A DNA stretch of 62,422 bases from Sideroxyarcus sp. (lineage in GTDB: Bacteria > Pseudomonadota > Gammaproteobacteria > Burkholderiales > Gallionellaceae), in assembly GCA_030652215.1 (NCBI GenBank), contig JAUSBC010000087.1:1-62422 (forward strand), read 5' to 3'. Under the pieces are notes generated by a model. The model worked only from the letters and a program-made list of their open reading frames with translations. It was not told the origin of the DNA and did not search any database. Within the stretch, counting starts at the first letter, position 1, and each line of letters begins with the position of its first letter. This document shows, in pieces, positions 17,172 to 25,204 of the stretch. Made by a program: the position numbers and the translations under genes.

Positions 17172-19463
17172 ATGCATTATTTCAGGCTCGACTTCAGGCG
17201 CACAGCGGCGTTGTTGCTGCTCGTGGCGTTCGCGCTGGCCGGTTGCGCCGGACAAAAACTGTACCGCGACGGCATGTCGCTGATGGAAGAGGGGCGGGCG
17301 GAAGAGGGGGTGGCGAAGCTGGAGCAGGCCAGCCAGGCCGAGCCGGACAATCTCTCCTACCGCAACGCGTGGCTGCGCAATCGCGAGCAGACGGCCGCCC
17401 GTTTGTGGGCGCTGGCGAACAGCGAACGTACCGCCGGGCACATGGATACGGCGCAGGCAATTTTCGAGCGCATGCTCAGGCTGGACCCGGAGAACAGCAG
17501 GGCGCGTATGGGGCTGCAGGAACTGGCGCAGGATAAACGCCACGACGAAATCCTGCAGGAGGCGCGCAGGCTGTTCAAGAAAGGCGACACGGAAGCCGCA
17601 CAGTCCGCGCTCAAACCGGTGTTCCTCGAAAATCCCCGGCACGGCGAGGCCCTGAAACTGCAGCGCCAGATCGACGAGATGCTGGCCAGGGAACTGATGG
17701 CGGGGCCGGCCCTCAAGGCGAAATTCAAGAAGCCGGTCACGCTGCAGTTCCGCGATGCCAGCGTGAAGCTGGTGTTCGAAGCGCTGTCGCGCACCAGCGA
17801 CATTAACGTGCTGCTGGACAAGGACGTGAGGCCGGACATCAAGACCTCGATCTTCGTCAAGGACGTGTCGGTGGAGGATGCGATCGACCTGATCCTGCTG
17901 CAGTGCCAGCTTGAGAAAAAGATCATCAGCGACAACACCGTGTTCATTTATCCGAACACGCCGGTCAAGATCAAGGATTACCAGGATCTCAAGGTCAGGA
18001 GCTTCCATCTCACCAACGCCGATCCCAAGCAGATGCAGACCATGCTCAAGACGCTGCTCAAGACCAAGGATATCTTTGTGCACGAGAAGACCAATTCGCT
18101 GGTGATGCGCGATACGCCGGAAGCGATCCGCCTCGCGGAAAAAATGGTGGCCGACCAGGATATCGCCGATCCGGAAGTGATGCTGGAAGTGGAGGTGCTT
18201 GAGATCAGCCGTTCGCGCCTGTCCGAAATCGGCCTCAAGTTTCCCGGCCAGTTGACGCTGACCGCGCAGAGCGCCACGCCCGACGCCGGCCTCACGCTGA
18301 ACGAACTGAGACACTTCAAGGCCGGCAACCTCATGACCAGCCCGGCCATGGCGCTCACGCTCAACCTGCTGCTGCAGGACGGCGAGACCAACCTGCTGGC
18401 GAGCCCGCGCATACGCGCGCGCAACCGCGAGAAAGCCAAGATCATGATCGGCGACCGCGTGCCGGTGATCACCAATGCGGTGACGCCGGTGTCGACCGGG
18501 TCGCCGGTGATCACCGGCAACGTGCAGTACCTGGACGTGGGCCTGAAACTGGAGGTCGAACCGGAGATCCACATGGACAACGAAGTGTCCATCAAGGTCG
18601 GGCTGGAAGTCAGTTCGCTGGTGAAGGAGGTGACGAACACCGTGTCCGGCACGCTGGCCTACCAGGTCGGCACGCGCAACACGTCCACCGTGCTGCGCCT
18701 CAAGGACGGGGAGACGCAGATTCTGGCCGGCCTGATCAACGACGAAGACAGGAACACCGCCGACAAAGTGCCGGGACTGGGGCAACTGCCTGTGCTCGGG
18801 CACCTGTTTGCGAGCCACCGCGACAACGGCAGCAAGACCGAAATCGTGCTGTCCATCACGCCGCGTATCGTGAGCAACAACCGCTACCCCGATGCGCGCG
18901 AGGTGGAGTACTGGTCCGGCACCGAGGCCACATTGCGCGGCACGCCGCTCGCGATGAAGCCGCTGGGCGCCGTTGCGGTCAGCAACACCGGAGGAAGTTC
19001 ACCTGCGGCGGCCGTGCCTGTGCCCGCGCCCGTGCAGCCAGCACCGCCTGCGGTGCAGGAGTTGCTTTTCTCATGGCAGGGACCGGGCGAGGCCAAAGCA
19101 GGCGACATGATCAGCGTCACGCTCGATGTGCAGGGGGCGCGGAAGATGAACAGCCTGGGTCTGCTGGTGGGATTCGATCCGGCGGTATTGAAAGCGGTTG
19201 ATGTGGTTGCGGGCGATTTTGTGCAGCCGGGCGACCCGGCGTCGAACTTCGCCAATACGATAGACCAGGCCGGGGGCCAGATTCTGATCGACGTGAAGGA
19301 ATCGGTAGCCGGTGGCGAGGGCAATGTCGTCACGCTGGTTTTCGAAGTGCTGGCCGCAGCGGCGCAGACGCAGATTGCCGTCACGCCGGTCAATCCGGTC
19401 GGCGCGGGTGAACGGGTGTTGCCGTTCAGGGCACCGCCACATGTGATCGCGGTGGCGCCATGA
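17172..19463 (+). CDS. Secretin lipoprotein with N-terminal TPR and C-terminal cohesin-like domain
   Basis: This GspD/PilQ-family protein (763 residues from 17172) forms the outer-membrane pore. A lipoprotein signal ends LAGC near residue 25. TPR-like helices cover about 30-165 (EEGRAEEGVAKLEQASQAEP). Secretin N-domains follow (SVKLVFEALSRTSDINVLLD). The secretin core is at about 335-590 (LLLQDGETNLLASPRIRARN, VPGLGQLPVLGHLF, EIVLSITPRIV). A Pro/Ala linker leads to a cohesin-like domain at about 628-755 (AGDMISVTLDVQGARKMNSL, GFDPAVLKAVDV). The ATG at 17127 is in frame, but the one at 17172 gives a proper signal peptide and a G-rich ribosome site. Confidence 0.9.
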   Translation: MHYFRLDFRRTAALLLLVAFALAGCAGQKLYRDGMSLMEEGRAEEGVAKLEQASQAEPDNLSYRNAWLRNREQTAARLWALANSERTAGHMDTAQAIFERMLRLDPENSRARMGLQELAQDKRHDEILQEARRLFKKGDTEAAQSALKPVFLENPRHGEALKLQRQIDEMLARELMAGPALKAKFKKPVTLQFRDASVKLVFEALSRTSDINVLLDKDVRPDIKTSIFVKDVSVEDAIDLILLQCQLEKKIISDNTVFIYPNTPVKIKDYQDLKVRSFHLTNADPKQMQTMLKTLLKTKDIFVHEKTNSLVMRDTPEAIRLAEKMVADQDIADPEVMLEVEVLEISRSRLSEIGLKFPGQLTLTAQSATPDAGLTLNELRHFKAGNLMTSPAMALTLNLLLQDGETNLLASPRIRARNREKAKIMIGDRVPVITNAVTPVSTGSPVITGNVQYLDVGLKLEVEPEIHMDNEVSIKVGLEVSSLVKEVTNTVSGTLAYQVGTRNTSTVLRLKDGETQILAGLINDEDRNTADKVPGLGQLPVLGHLFASHRDNGSKTEIVLSITPRIVSNNRYPDAREVEYWSGTEATLRGTPLAMKPLGAVAVSNTGGSSPAAAVPVPAPVQPAPPAVQELLFSWQGPGEAKAGDMISVTLDVQGARKMNSLGLLVGFDPAVLKAVDVVAGDFVQPGDPASNFANTIDQAGGQILIDVKESVAGGEGNVVTLVFEVLAAAAQTQIAVTPVNPVGAGERVLPFRAPPHVIAVAP

Positions 19464-19936
19464 GAATCGGGCGCGGATTTACGCTGATCGAATTGGTCGT
19501 CTCGGTGTCCATCGTGGGCCTGCTGGCGTCGGTGGTGCTGCCGCTGTCCGAACTGGTCGTGCAGCGCAACAAGGAATACGAGCTGCGGCTGGCGCTGCGC
19601 GAAATACGCGGCGCGCTGGATGCGTACAAGCTGGCGGTGGAAGAGGGGCGCGTGGTGCACTCGACGGACAAGTCGGGTTATCCCGCGTCGCTGCGCGTGC
19701 TGGTGGAAGGCGAGCCGGATGCCGCCAATCCGGAAGCCAACCGCAAAATCTATTTCCTGCGGCGGGTTCCGCGCGATCCGTTCGAAACCGACACGGAACT
19801 GGCGGCCGAGGAAACCTGGGGCAAGCGCAGCTATGCCAGCAGCGCCGATTCGCCGCTGGAGGGCGAGGATGTTTTCGATGTGTATTCGCGTGCCGCCGGA
19901 GTCGGCTTGAACGGCGTTCCGTACCGGGAGTGGTGA
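19460..19936 (+). CDS. Pseudopilin (GspG/GspH-like)
   Basis: The 158-residue prepilin has a very short leader MRIGRG and the pilin N-terminus FTLIELVVSVSIVGLLASVV. The soluble part resembles GspG-type folds (LRVLVEGEPDAANPEANR, RRVPRDPFETD, WGKRSYAS) and ends in YREW. It overlaps the secretin gene by 4 nt. It is likely a minor pseudopilin of this machine. Confidence 0.88.
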   Translation: MRIGRGFTLIELVVSVSIVGLLASVVLPLSELVVQRNKEYELRLALREIRGALDAYKLAVEEGRVVHSTDKSGYPASLRVLVEGEPDAANPEANRKIYFLRRVPRDPFETDTELAAEETWGKRSYASSADSPLEGEDVFDVYSRAAGVGLNGVPYREW

Positions 19937-19947
19937 AAGGACAGTGC

Positions 19948-20328
19948 ATGAAACGGCTTGCCAAAAACGGTTTTACCCTGGTCGAGTTGCTGGTGGTGAT
20001 GGCCATCATCGCCACGCTGCTGACGATAGTCGTGCCGCGTTATTTCCACAGTGTGGAAAACTCGGAGGAGGCCGTGCTGCGCCAGAATCTTTCGCTGACG
20101 CGCGAGGCGCTGGATAAATTTTACGGCGACAACGGACGGTATCCCGACAGACTGGAGGAACTGGTCGAGAAAAAATACCTGCGCAGCCTGCCTGCCGATC
20201 CTATCGCGGGCAATTCGGACTCGTGGCAGATTATTGCGCCCGACGAGGCCGAAAAAGGCGGCGTCTACGATATTAAAAGCAGCGCGCCCGGCAGCTCGCG
20301 GTCCGGCGCAGAGTACAAGGACTGGTGA
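19948..20328 (+). CDS. Pseudopilin (short GspG-like)
   Basis: The 126-residue prepilin begins MKRLAKNG, then FTLVELLVVMAIIATLLTIVVPRYF. The body carries DKFYGDNGRYPDRLEELV and YLRSLPADPIAG, the small GspG-like pattern, and ends in YKDW. Start at 19948 is chosen for AAAGGA about 8 nt upstream. It lies 11 nt after the previous pseudopilin. Confidence 0.88.
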   Translation: MKRLAKNGFTLVELLVVMAIIATLLTIVVPRYFHSVENSEEAVLRQNLSLTREALDKFYGDNGRYPDRLEELVEKKYLRSLPADPIAGNSDSWQIIAPDEAEKGGVYDIKSSAPGSSRSGAEYKDW

Positions 20329-20867
20329 TGAATAGGGCCTTTTTCAACAAGGGTTTCTGCACGGCGCGCGGTGGCGGACGAGCCACCCGTATGGGTGGGT
20401 TTACCTATCTTGGATTGCTGGCTATGATGGCATCTCTTGGCGCAATGCTGCTCGTCACCGGGGAAGTCTGGCACACCGTGCAAAGGCGCGAGCAGGAGAA
20501 GGAGTTGCTGTTTGTCGGCAACCAGTTTCGCCAAGCCATCGAAAAATACTACACGCACTCGCAGGGCCGGATGCAACGCTATCCGTTGAGTCTGGACGAC
20601 TTGCTGAGGGATTCGCGCTATCCCTCGGTGCAGCGTTATTTGCGCAGGATTTATCGCGATCCCGTCAGCGGCACCGGGGAATGGGGCTTGATGAAGGGAC
20701 CGGAGGGTGAGATCTACGGGGTGTACAGCTTGTCGGAGCAGGAGCCGCTCAAGCAGGGCAATTTCAGCCCCGCAAACAAGAATTTTGAAGGCAAGACGAA
20801 ATACGCCGACTGGGTGTTCATGCATATGCCCGCGCAGAAGGCGGCGAATTTATCGCTACAACCATGA
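20328..20867 (+). CDS. Atypical pseudopilin-like protein
   Basis: The 179-residue protein keeps a pilin-like hydrophobic start but with unusual residues: GGFTYLGLLAMMASLGAML, where Glu5 of the mature end is absent. Charged helices (VWHTVQRREQEKELLFVGNQ) and a small C-terminal domain follow. Pseudopilins without Glu5 usually sit at the tip (GspK-like) or are not packed like the rest. The ATG overlaps the preceding stop (TGATG), and a GTG at 20325 is also possible. Its role as a minor tip component is inference. Confidence 0.75.
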   Translation: MNRAFFNKGFCTARGGGRATRMGGFTYLGLLAMMASLGAMLLVTGEVWHTVQRREQEKELLFVGNQFRQAIEKYYTHSQGRMQRYPLSLDDLLRDSRYPSVQRYLRRIYRDPVSGTGEWGLMKGPEGEIYGVYSLSEQEPLKQGNFSPANKNFEGKTKYADWVFMHMPAQKAANLSLQP

Positions 20868-20905
20868 GTTCCAACTTGAAATTAACCGAATGACTGGAGG
20901 CCAAC

Positions 20906-21562
20906 ATGTTAGATAAGAAACGCGTGGTGATCGTCGAAGATCACACATTGCTGCGGGCCGGTCTCAGGGCGCTGTTGGCCCAGGACAAAGATATCGAAAT
21001 CGTGGGCGAGGCCGACAATGGCCACGACGCGGTGCAGATGATCGGCTCGCTGTCGCCGCATCTGGTCCTGACCGATCTGTCCATGCCGGGCATGAACGGG
21101 ATAGAGGCCATCGTGGACATCAAGCGGCGCTATCCGGAAGTGCGCGTGCTGGTGCTCACGGTGCACAAGACCGACGAGTACATCCACGAAAGCCTGCGTG
21201 CCGGAGCGGACGGTTACATCCTCAAGGATGCGACGCACGACGAATTGCGCATCGCAATCCGCAGCGTGTTGAACGGCAAGACCTACCTGAGCCCGGACAT
21301 CTCGTCGAAGGTGATCAACGGCTACCTGGGCACGGACAAGGCAAACACGCCCTCCAGCCCGTGGGACACGCTGACCCACCGCGAGCGCGAAGTGCTGAAG
21401 CTGGTGGCCGAAGGCCACCCGAACAAATACATCGCGGATTATTTCTGCCTGAGCATCAAGACGGTCGAGAAACACCGATCCAACCTGATGAAGAAACTCG
21501 ACCTGCACAATGCGTCGACGCTCACCGCTTATGCCATCGAGCGCGGGTTGATCACGACTTAG
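20906..21562 (+). CDS. NarL/FixJ-family response regulator
   Basis: The 218-residue regulator has a receiver domain with the acidic pair Glu11/Asp12, phospho-Asp57 (LVLTDLSMPG), Thr at VLVLTVHKT and Lys at GYILKDAT. A LuxR helix-turn-helix follows at about 152-210 (LTHREREVLKLVAEGHPNKY and then SIKTVEKHRSNLMKKL). CTGGAGG precedes the ATG. It starts only 38 nt after the last pseudopilin-like gene, so it is probably in the pilus operon. The convergent NarX-type kinase at 22688-24019, across the repeat block, is its most likely partner. Confidence 0.94.
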   Translation: MLDKKRVVIVEDHTLLRAGLRALLAQDKDIEIVGEADNGHDAVQMIGSLSPHLVLTDLSMPGMNGIEAIVDIKRRYPEVRVLVLTVHKTDEYIHESLRAGADGYILKDATHDELRIAIRSVLNGKTYLSPDISSKVINGYLGTDKANTPSSPWDTLTHREREVLKLVAEGHPNKYIADYFCLSIKTVEKHRSNLMKKLDLHNASTLTAYAIERGLITT

Positions 21563-22687
21563 TGTGTTTGGAGGGGCGGGAGTGGAGGCCCTCAGCATTC
21601 GATTGGCCTGGCCTGTGGTGTGCTTGCGCACTACAGGCTTTGGTGCGCGCACACCTTTGCCAAGTGAAACAGCCGGCGCGCTCGGCAACCCGAAAACAGC
21701 ACGCGTAGGTTGGGCAAAGCGCAGCGTGCCCAACAATATAAAGACATCCGTCATAAATGTTGGGCACGCTACGCTTTGCCCAACCTACCAAGCTGCGGAA
21801 CTCGCGCTACGTACTCAGACCTGTAGGGTGGGCACTTTGTTTGTGCCCACGCGGTAACGACATTCGCAAACCACCCTCCGGGATTTCGACAGCAAGCGTA
21901 GGATGGGTTGAGCGCAGCGATACCCATCAAATAGAATAAAAAACCGTCGGGGGTAGCAAGCGTAGGATGGATGGAGCATCGCGATGCTCATCGAAAACCG
22001 TCGGGGGTAGCCCGACAGCTATAACCAATGACTTACCCAGCGTCTTTTGCTGGGTTAGTCAGATGGCTAGAAGTTCCATCAGTCACTTTTTCTTGCTTCG
22101 CCAAAGAAAAAGTAACCAAAAAGAAGGCGACCCCAGCGCGCCGCCCCTGCGGGGTTCCCTCGATATTTCGCCAACAAGCGGGGCTGCGCAACTCGCCCTA
22201 GCAGGGCACACAAAACGTGCCCTGCCGCGGAGCTCAAACAGTGCTCGCCTAAATCCCCGCTTGTTGGCGAAATATCGAGGCGGCGCACAGGGGATGGAAA
22301 GTCAATTCCGGCTTTGTGTGGGCGTAGCCCACGCTTTTTCTTCTGGGTAGGTGGGCGCTTTGCGCCCACCTACGGGTTTGGAGGTGTTGTTTTTGAATCT
22401 GGTGTTTGATTTACCTTCCCCTGTGCGCCGCCGAGTAGCGCAGGCTGGTCAGGGGATTTCGGCGAGGACTGTCTGAGCGCGTAGCGCGAGTTCCGCAGCC
22501 GCCTGACCAGTCGAGCAACGCAGGGAACCCCGCAGGGGCGGCGCGCTGGGGTCGCCTTTTCTTTGGCTACTTTCTTTTTGGCGAAGCAAAAGAAAGTAGC
22601 TTGCTGTCGGGCAACCCCCGACGGTTTTCGATGGGTATCGCGTTGCTCCGCTTATCCTGCGTCTGCTTCAGAGGGCAGCTGCGTCTA
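21563..22687. repeat. 1.1-kb repeat island between convergent regulator and kinase genes
   Basis: No gene is supported. From left to right I see an R1 doublet (21705-21734 and inverted 21759-21788); a GTGGGCAC/GTGCCCAC hairpin near 21829-21850; two R2 copies (about 21897-21960 and 21957-22015); the 62-nt nested element (22021-22082); an inverted R3 copy (about 22085-22200); a second part-copy of R3 near 22255-22290; a perfect hairpin GTAGGTGGGCG/CGCCCACCTAC at 22347-22373; and a direct R3 plus R2 part-copy at about 22520-22665. The R3 and R2 copies match those at 1-175 in opposite orientation. Confidence 0.8.
22021..22082. repeat. Nested 62-nt element, copy A
   Basis: It begins ATAACCA and ends AGTTCCATCAG. 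The middle forms the hairpin ACCCAGC / GCTGGGT. It interrupts the R3-R2 junction: the same junction at about 117-122, and again near 22600, is continuous without it. See copies B (28952-29013) and C (33979-34034). Confidence 0.75.
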
Positions 22688-24019
22688 TCAGCCGACACCC
22701 TGCACGCAGGTACGCGCCTGCATAGCCGGTGCGGGCGATGTGCCGGCGCAAGGCCACGATGCGCGCAACGTGACCCCGCCCGATTTTTCCCGCGTATTTG
22801 AAAACACGCCTCCCGACAGCGCCGTGCGTTCCTGAATTTCCGCAAAACGGAATTGCGCATCGGCGTCGCTATCGGTTTGCGCCGTGCCGGTGCGCGTGGT
22901 CGGGGTGTCGCCTATGATCAGGTGGATCATGTCGTCGGACTGATGCAGCACCAGGCGGATCTGGTCGGTGTCCGAGTATTGCGCGATGTTGTTGAAGGCG
23001 GATTCGGTGATGCGGAAGATGACGATCTTCAGCGGCTCGGGGATCGTTCTCTCGGACAACGAAACGGCATTGCGTACGCGGATGTCCGGGTGCGCATTTT
23101 CGAATTCCCGGCAATACCAGTTGAGGGTCGGCAGCAGGCCGAGGTCTTCCAGGCTGGACGGGTGCAGTTCGGTCGCGATGCTGCGGACTTCCTGGATGGC
23201 CTGTTGCAGCACCGGTACGAGGGATTCCGTAGCCGGCGTTTTGCTACGGGATGATTGGGCGAGTTCGCTGCTCTCCACGTTGACTTTGATTGCGCTCAGC
23301 GTCTGCGCCAGGCCCTCGTGCAGTTCGGCCGCGATTTTCTTGCGCTTGACCTCGTCGCCTTTCAACAGCAGCGTGGACAGGATTTCCAGGCTGGTCGCAC
23401 GTTCGCGCAGGGGTTTTTGCTGCTTCACGAGCGCATTGTCGGCATGCCGCACGACAAATACCAGCGCGGCATACAGCAGCGCCAGAATCAATTCGACGCC
23501 CGCCAGCATGAGCAGCAGCATGCGGTCGCTTTCCTCGATCAGGTGGCTCATGTCGCTGTGGATTCCGAATACGCCCATGACCGGTTCGGCCGGCGTACCG
23601 CGTATCGGTATATAAGTGTCCTGCATGTCCGAGGGCTCGGAAACATTGCCGCCGAGGGCGGCCTGGAAATCTGGAGTGCTGCCCGGGTCTGACGCGGGCG
23701 AACTCGCCCCGGACGGGAATACCCGCCGGCCGCTGCGGTCGTAGATTTCTATCCTGACCACGGGGGAGGTTTGCGTCATGCTGCGTATCTTCGCTTCCAT
23801 TTCCCCGGACAGCACCGGCATGTCGGCGCGGCCGAGGTGGGCCGCGAGTTCGGGGCCGATGAAGTTCAACGCGGTCTGAGCCACGGTCAGGTTGTTTGCC
23901 TTCGCCAGATGGTCGATCCAGTGCAGGGTCACTTGCCGGTAAAACAGGGCCAGCAGCGCCGCAGTAATAAAAATGACGACAAAGCTGGCGATGGAATAGA
24001 AGCGAAGATATTTGAACAT
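22688..24019 (-). CDS. NarX-type sensor histidine kinase with degenerate ATP-binding domain
   Basis: The 443-residue membrane kinase has two membrane segments (about 8-28 and 167-190) around a periplasmic sensor of about 140 residues. The HisKA_3 dimer domain has its phospho-site His233 in ELHEGLAQTLSAIKV. In the catalytic domain, an N-box-like FNNIAQYS is present and the G1 Asp is kept (IIGDTP). The following glycines and the GLGLxxMxER motif are replaced (TTRTG, FAEIQERTALSGG). Autokinase activity may be weak or need help. Start MFKYLRFY is chosen at the first membrane helix. The C-terminus reaches into repeat sequence. Likely partner: the NarL-type regulator at 20906-21562. Confidence 0.85.
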   Translation of the reverse strand: MFKYLRFYSIASFVVIFITAALLALFYRQVTLHWIDHLAKANNLTVAQTALNFIGPELAAHLGRADMPVLSGEMEAKIRSMTQTSPVVRIEIYDRSGRRVFPSGASSPASDPGSTPDFQAALGGNVSEPSDMQDTYIPIRGTPAEPVMGVFGIHSDMSHLIEESDRMLLLMLAGVELILALLYAALVFVVRHADNALVKQQKPLRERATSLEILSTLLLKGDEVKRKKIAAELHEGLAQTLSAIKVNVESSELAQSSRSKTPATESLVPVLQQAIQEVRSIATELHPSSLEDLGLLPTLNWYCREFENAHPDIRVRNAVSLSERTIPEPLKIVIFRITESAFNNIAQYSDTDQIRLVLHQSDDMIHLIIGDTPTTRTGTAQTDSDADAQFRFAEIQERTALSGGVFSNTREKSGGVTLRASWPCAGTSPAPAMQARTCVQGVG

Positions 24020-24174
24020 TGCGACCCCGTTGTCTTGTGTGGCGAGAGGACTTTGCCGCACATTTCAGTAGGAAACAACCCCGGAATTACTGTCTACACT
24101 GTATTGAAGCAATAAATTTTCCTGCTTAACCTGCGAGTCGTGTTCCGGAGAGTATCCAAACGCAAGGGGGAGCC

Positions 24175-24915
24175 ATGAAAGCATTGGGAGGAATTTTATT
24201 GTGTTGGGCCTTGCCGCTCGCGATGGTGGCAGGGCTCTTGTCGCTGAATCCGGCTCTGGCCAGTGTCTATACCTATACGATGAACAACGGTACGGTAAAT
24301 TTGAGCAATGTCCCCGTGGACAATCGCTACACCGTCCTGGTGCAGACACCGGCCATCGTGCAACCGGAGATTCGGCCGATTACGCAGCCGGTGATTGCGC
24401 AGCCTGTGATTGCGACGGCGATCCAGCCGACGACACAGGCAGCGCCGCAACCGGCGGCCGCGATGGCGACCGAACCCGTGGCGGAAGCAACTCCGCCGCC
24501 GCTGAGGATTGCGCAAAAGGTTCAGTACGACAAATTGGTCGAGAAGGTCGCGAGAACTTACGGTCTGGACAGCGCATTGCTGCATGCCGTGATTTCCGTG
24601 GAATCGCGCTACCGTTCGGATGCCGTTTCCCGACGGGGCGCGGTGGGTTTGATGCAGCTCATGCCGCGCACGGCCAAGCATTATGGCGTGGCCGACCCGC
24701 TGGACCCGTTGCAGAACCTGCACGGCGGTGCCAAGTACCTGCGCTATCTGCTGAAGACATACAACAACGATGTCAGCCTGGCACTGGCCGCCTACAACTC
24801 GGGCGAAACGGCAGTCGCAAAATACGGCAACCAGATTCCGCCGTATCGCGAGACCAAGCAATACGTGCCGCGCGTGCTGGGTTTCTACAACAAGTACCGG
24901 GCCGAGGTGCTCTAG
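24175..24915 (+). CDS. Lytic transglycosylase (SLT family)
   Basis: This 246-residue periplasmic enzyme cleaves peptidoglycan glycan strands. It has a signal peptide (to about ALAS at 30), a DUF4124-like strip (VYTYTMNNGTVNLSNVPVDN), a Pro/Gln/Ala linker (about 55-110) and an SLT domain. Catalytic Glu143 lies in ISVESRY, followed by GAVGLMQLMPRTA and ALAAYNSGETAVAKYG. GGGGGAG lies just before the ATG. It is divergent from the histidine kinase, sharing a 155-nt promoter region. Enzymes of this type often open the wall for secretion machines, but no direct link is shown. Confidence 0.93.
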   Translation: MKALGGILLCWALPLAMVAGLLSLNPALASVYTYTMNNGTVNLSNVPVDNRYTVLVQTPAIVQPEIRPITQPVIAQPVIATAIQPTTQAAPQPAAAMATEPVAEATPPPLRIAQKVQYDKLVEKVARTYGLDSALLHAVISVESRYRSDAVSRRGAVGLMQLMPRTAKHYGVADPLDPLQNLHGGAKYLRYLLKTYNNDVSLALAAYNSGETAVAKYGNQIPPYRETKQYVPRVLGFYNKYRAEVL

Positions 24916-24969
24916 GAGTCTCGGGAGCGCCGACGTCTCGTCGGCCGTTTCATACATGAAACATAGTGT

Positions 24970-25101
24970 GTAGGTTGGGCAAAGCGTAGCGTGCCCAACA
25001 TTGACAACAATGCCTGTTGGGCACGCTACGCTTCCCCCGCAAGGGGGAGGCCGATGGGTCCCAACGGCTGCGCCGTTACCCATTCGCTCTGCCCAACCTA
25101 C
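24970..25101. repeat. R1 doublet whose second copy carries a 56-nt insertion
   Basis: A direct R1 copy (24970-24999) faces an inverted R1 at 25016-25101 that is split. After GTTGGGCACGCTACGCTT comes extra sequence with the hairpin CCCCCGCAAGGGGG and GGGTCCCAACGG...CCGTTACCC, before R1 resumes as CTGCCCAACCTAC. The whole 86-nt split copy recurs without any difference I can see at 50127-50212. Confidence 0.85.
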
Positions 25102-25204
25102 ATGAACCTGATCGCAGTTAGCCGCCGGATACACGCCGCCCCGCTTTGGAGAACCGCGCCCGCGTTGTAACATCGCGTCTTGTCCGACAAGGCGCGAGGT
25201 GGGT

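Noticed and set aside
22021..22082. Integron attC site
   Set aside because: Length and hairpin are suggestive, but the paired RYYYAAC / GTTRRRY core sites are not both present and no integrase or cassette layout is seen.
21564..22369. Several 60-130-codon frames in the repeat island
   Set aside because: All lie across repeat copies, on both strands, with repeat-derived peptides and no start signals.
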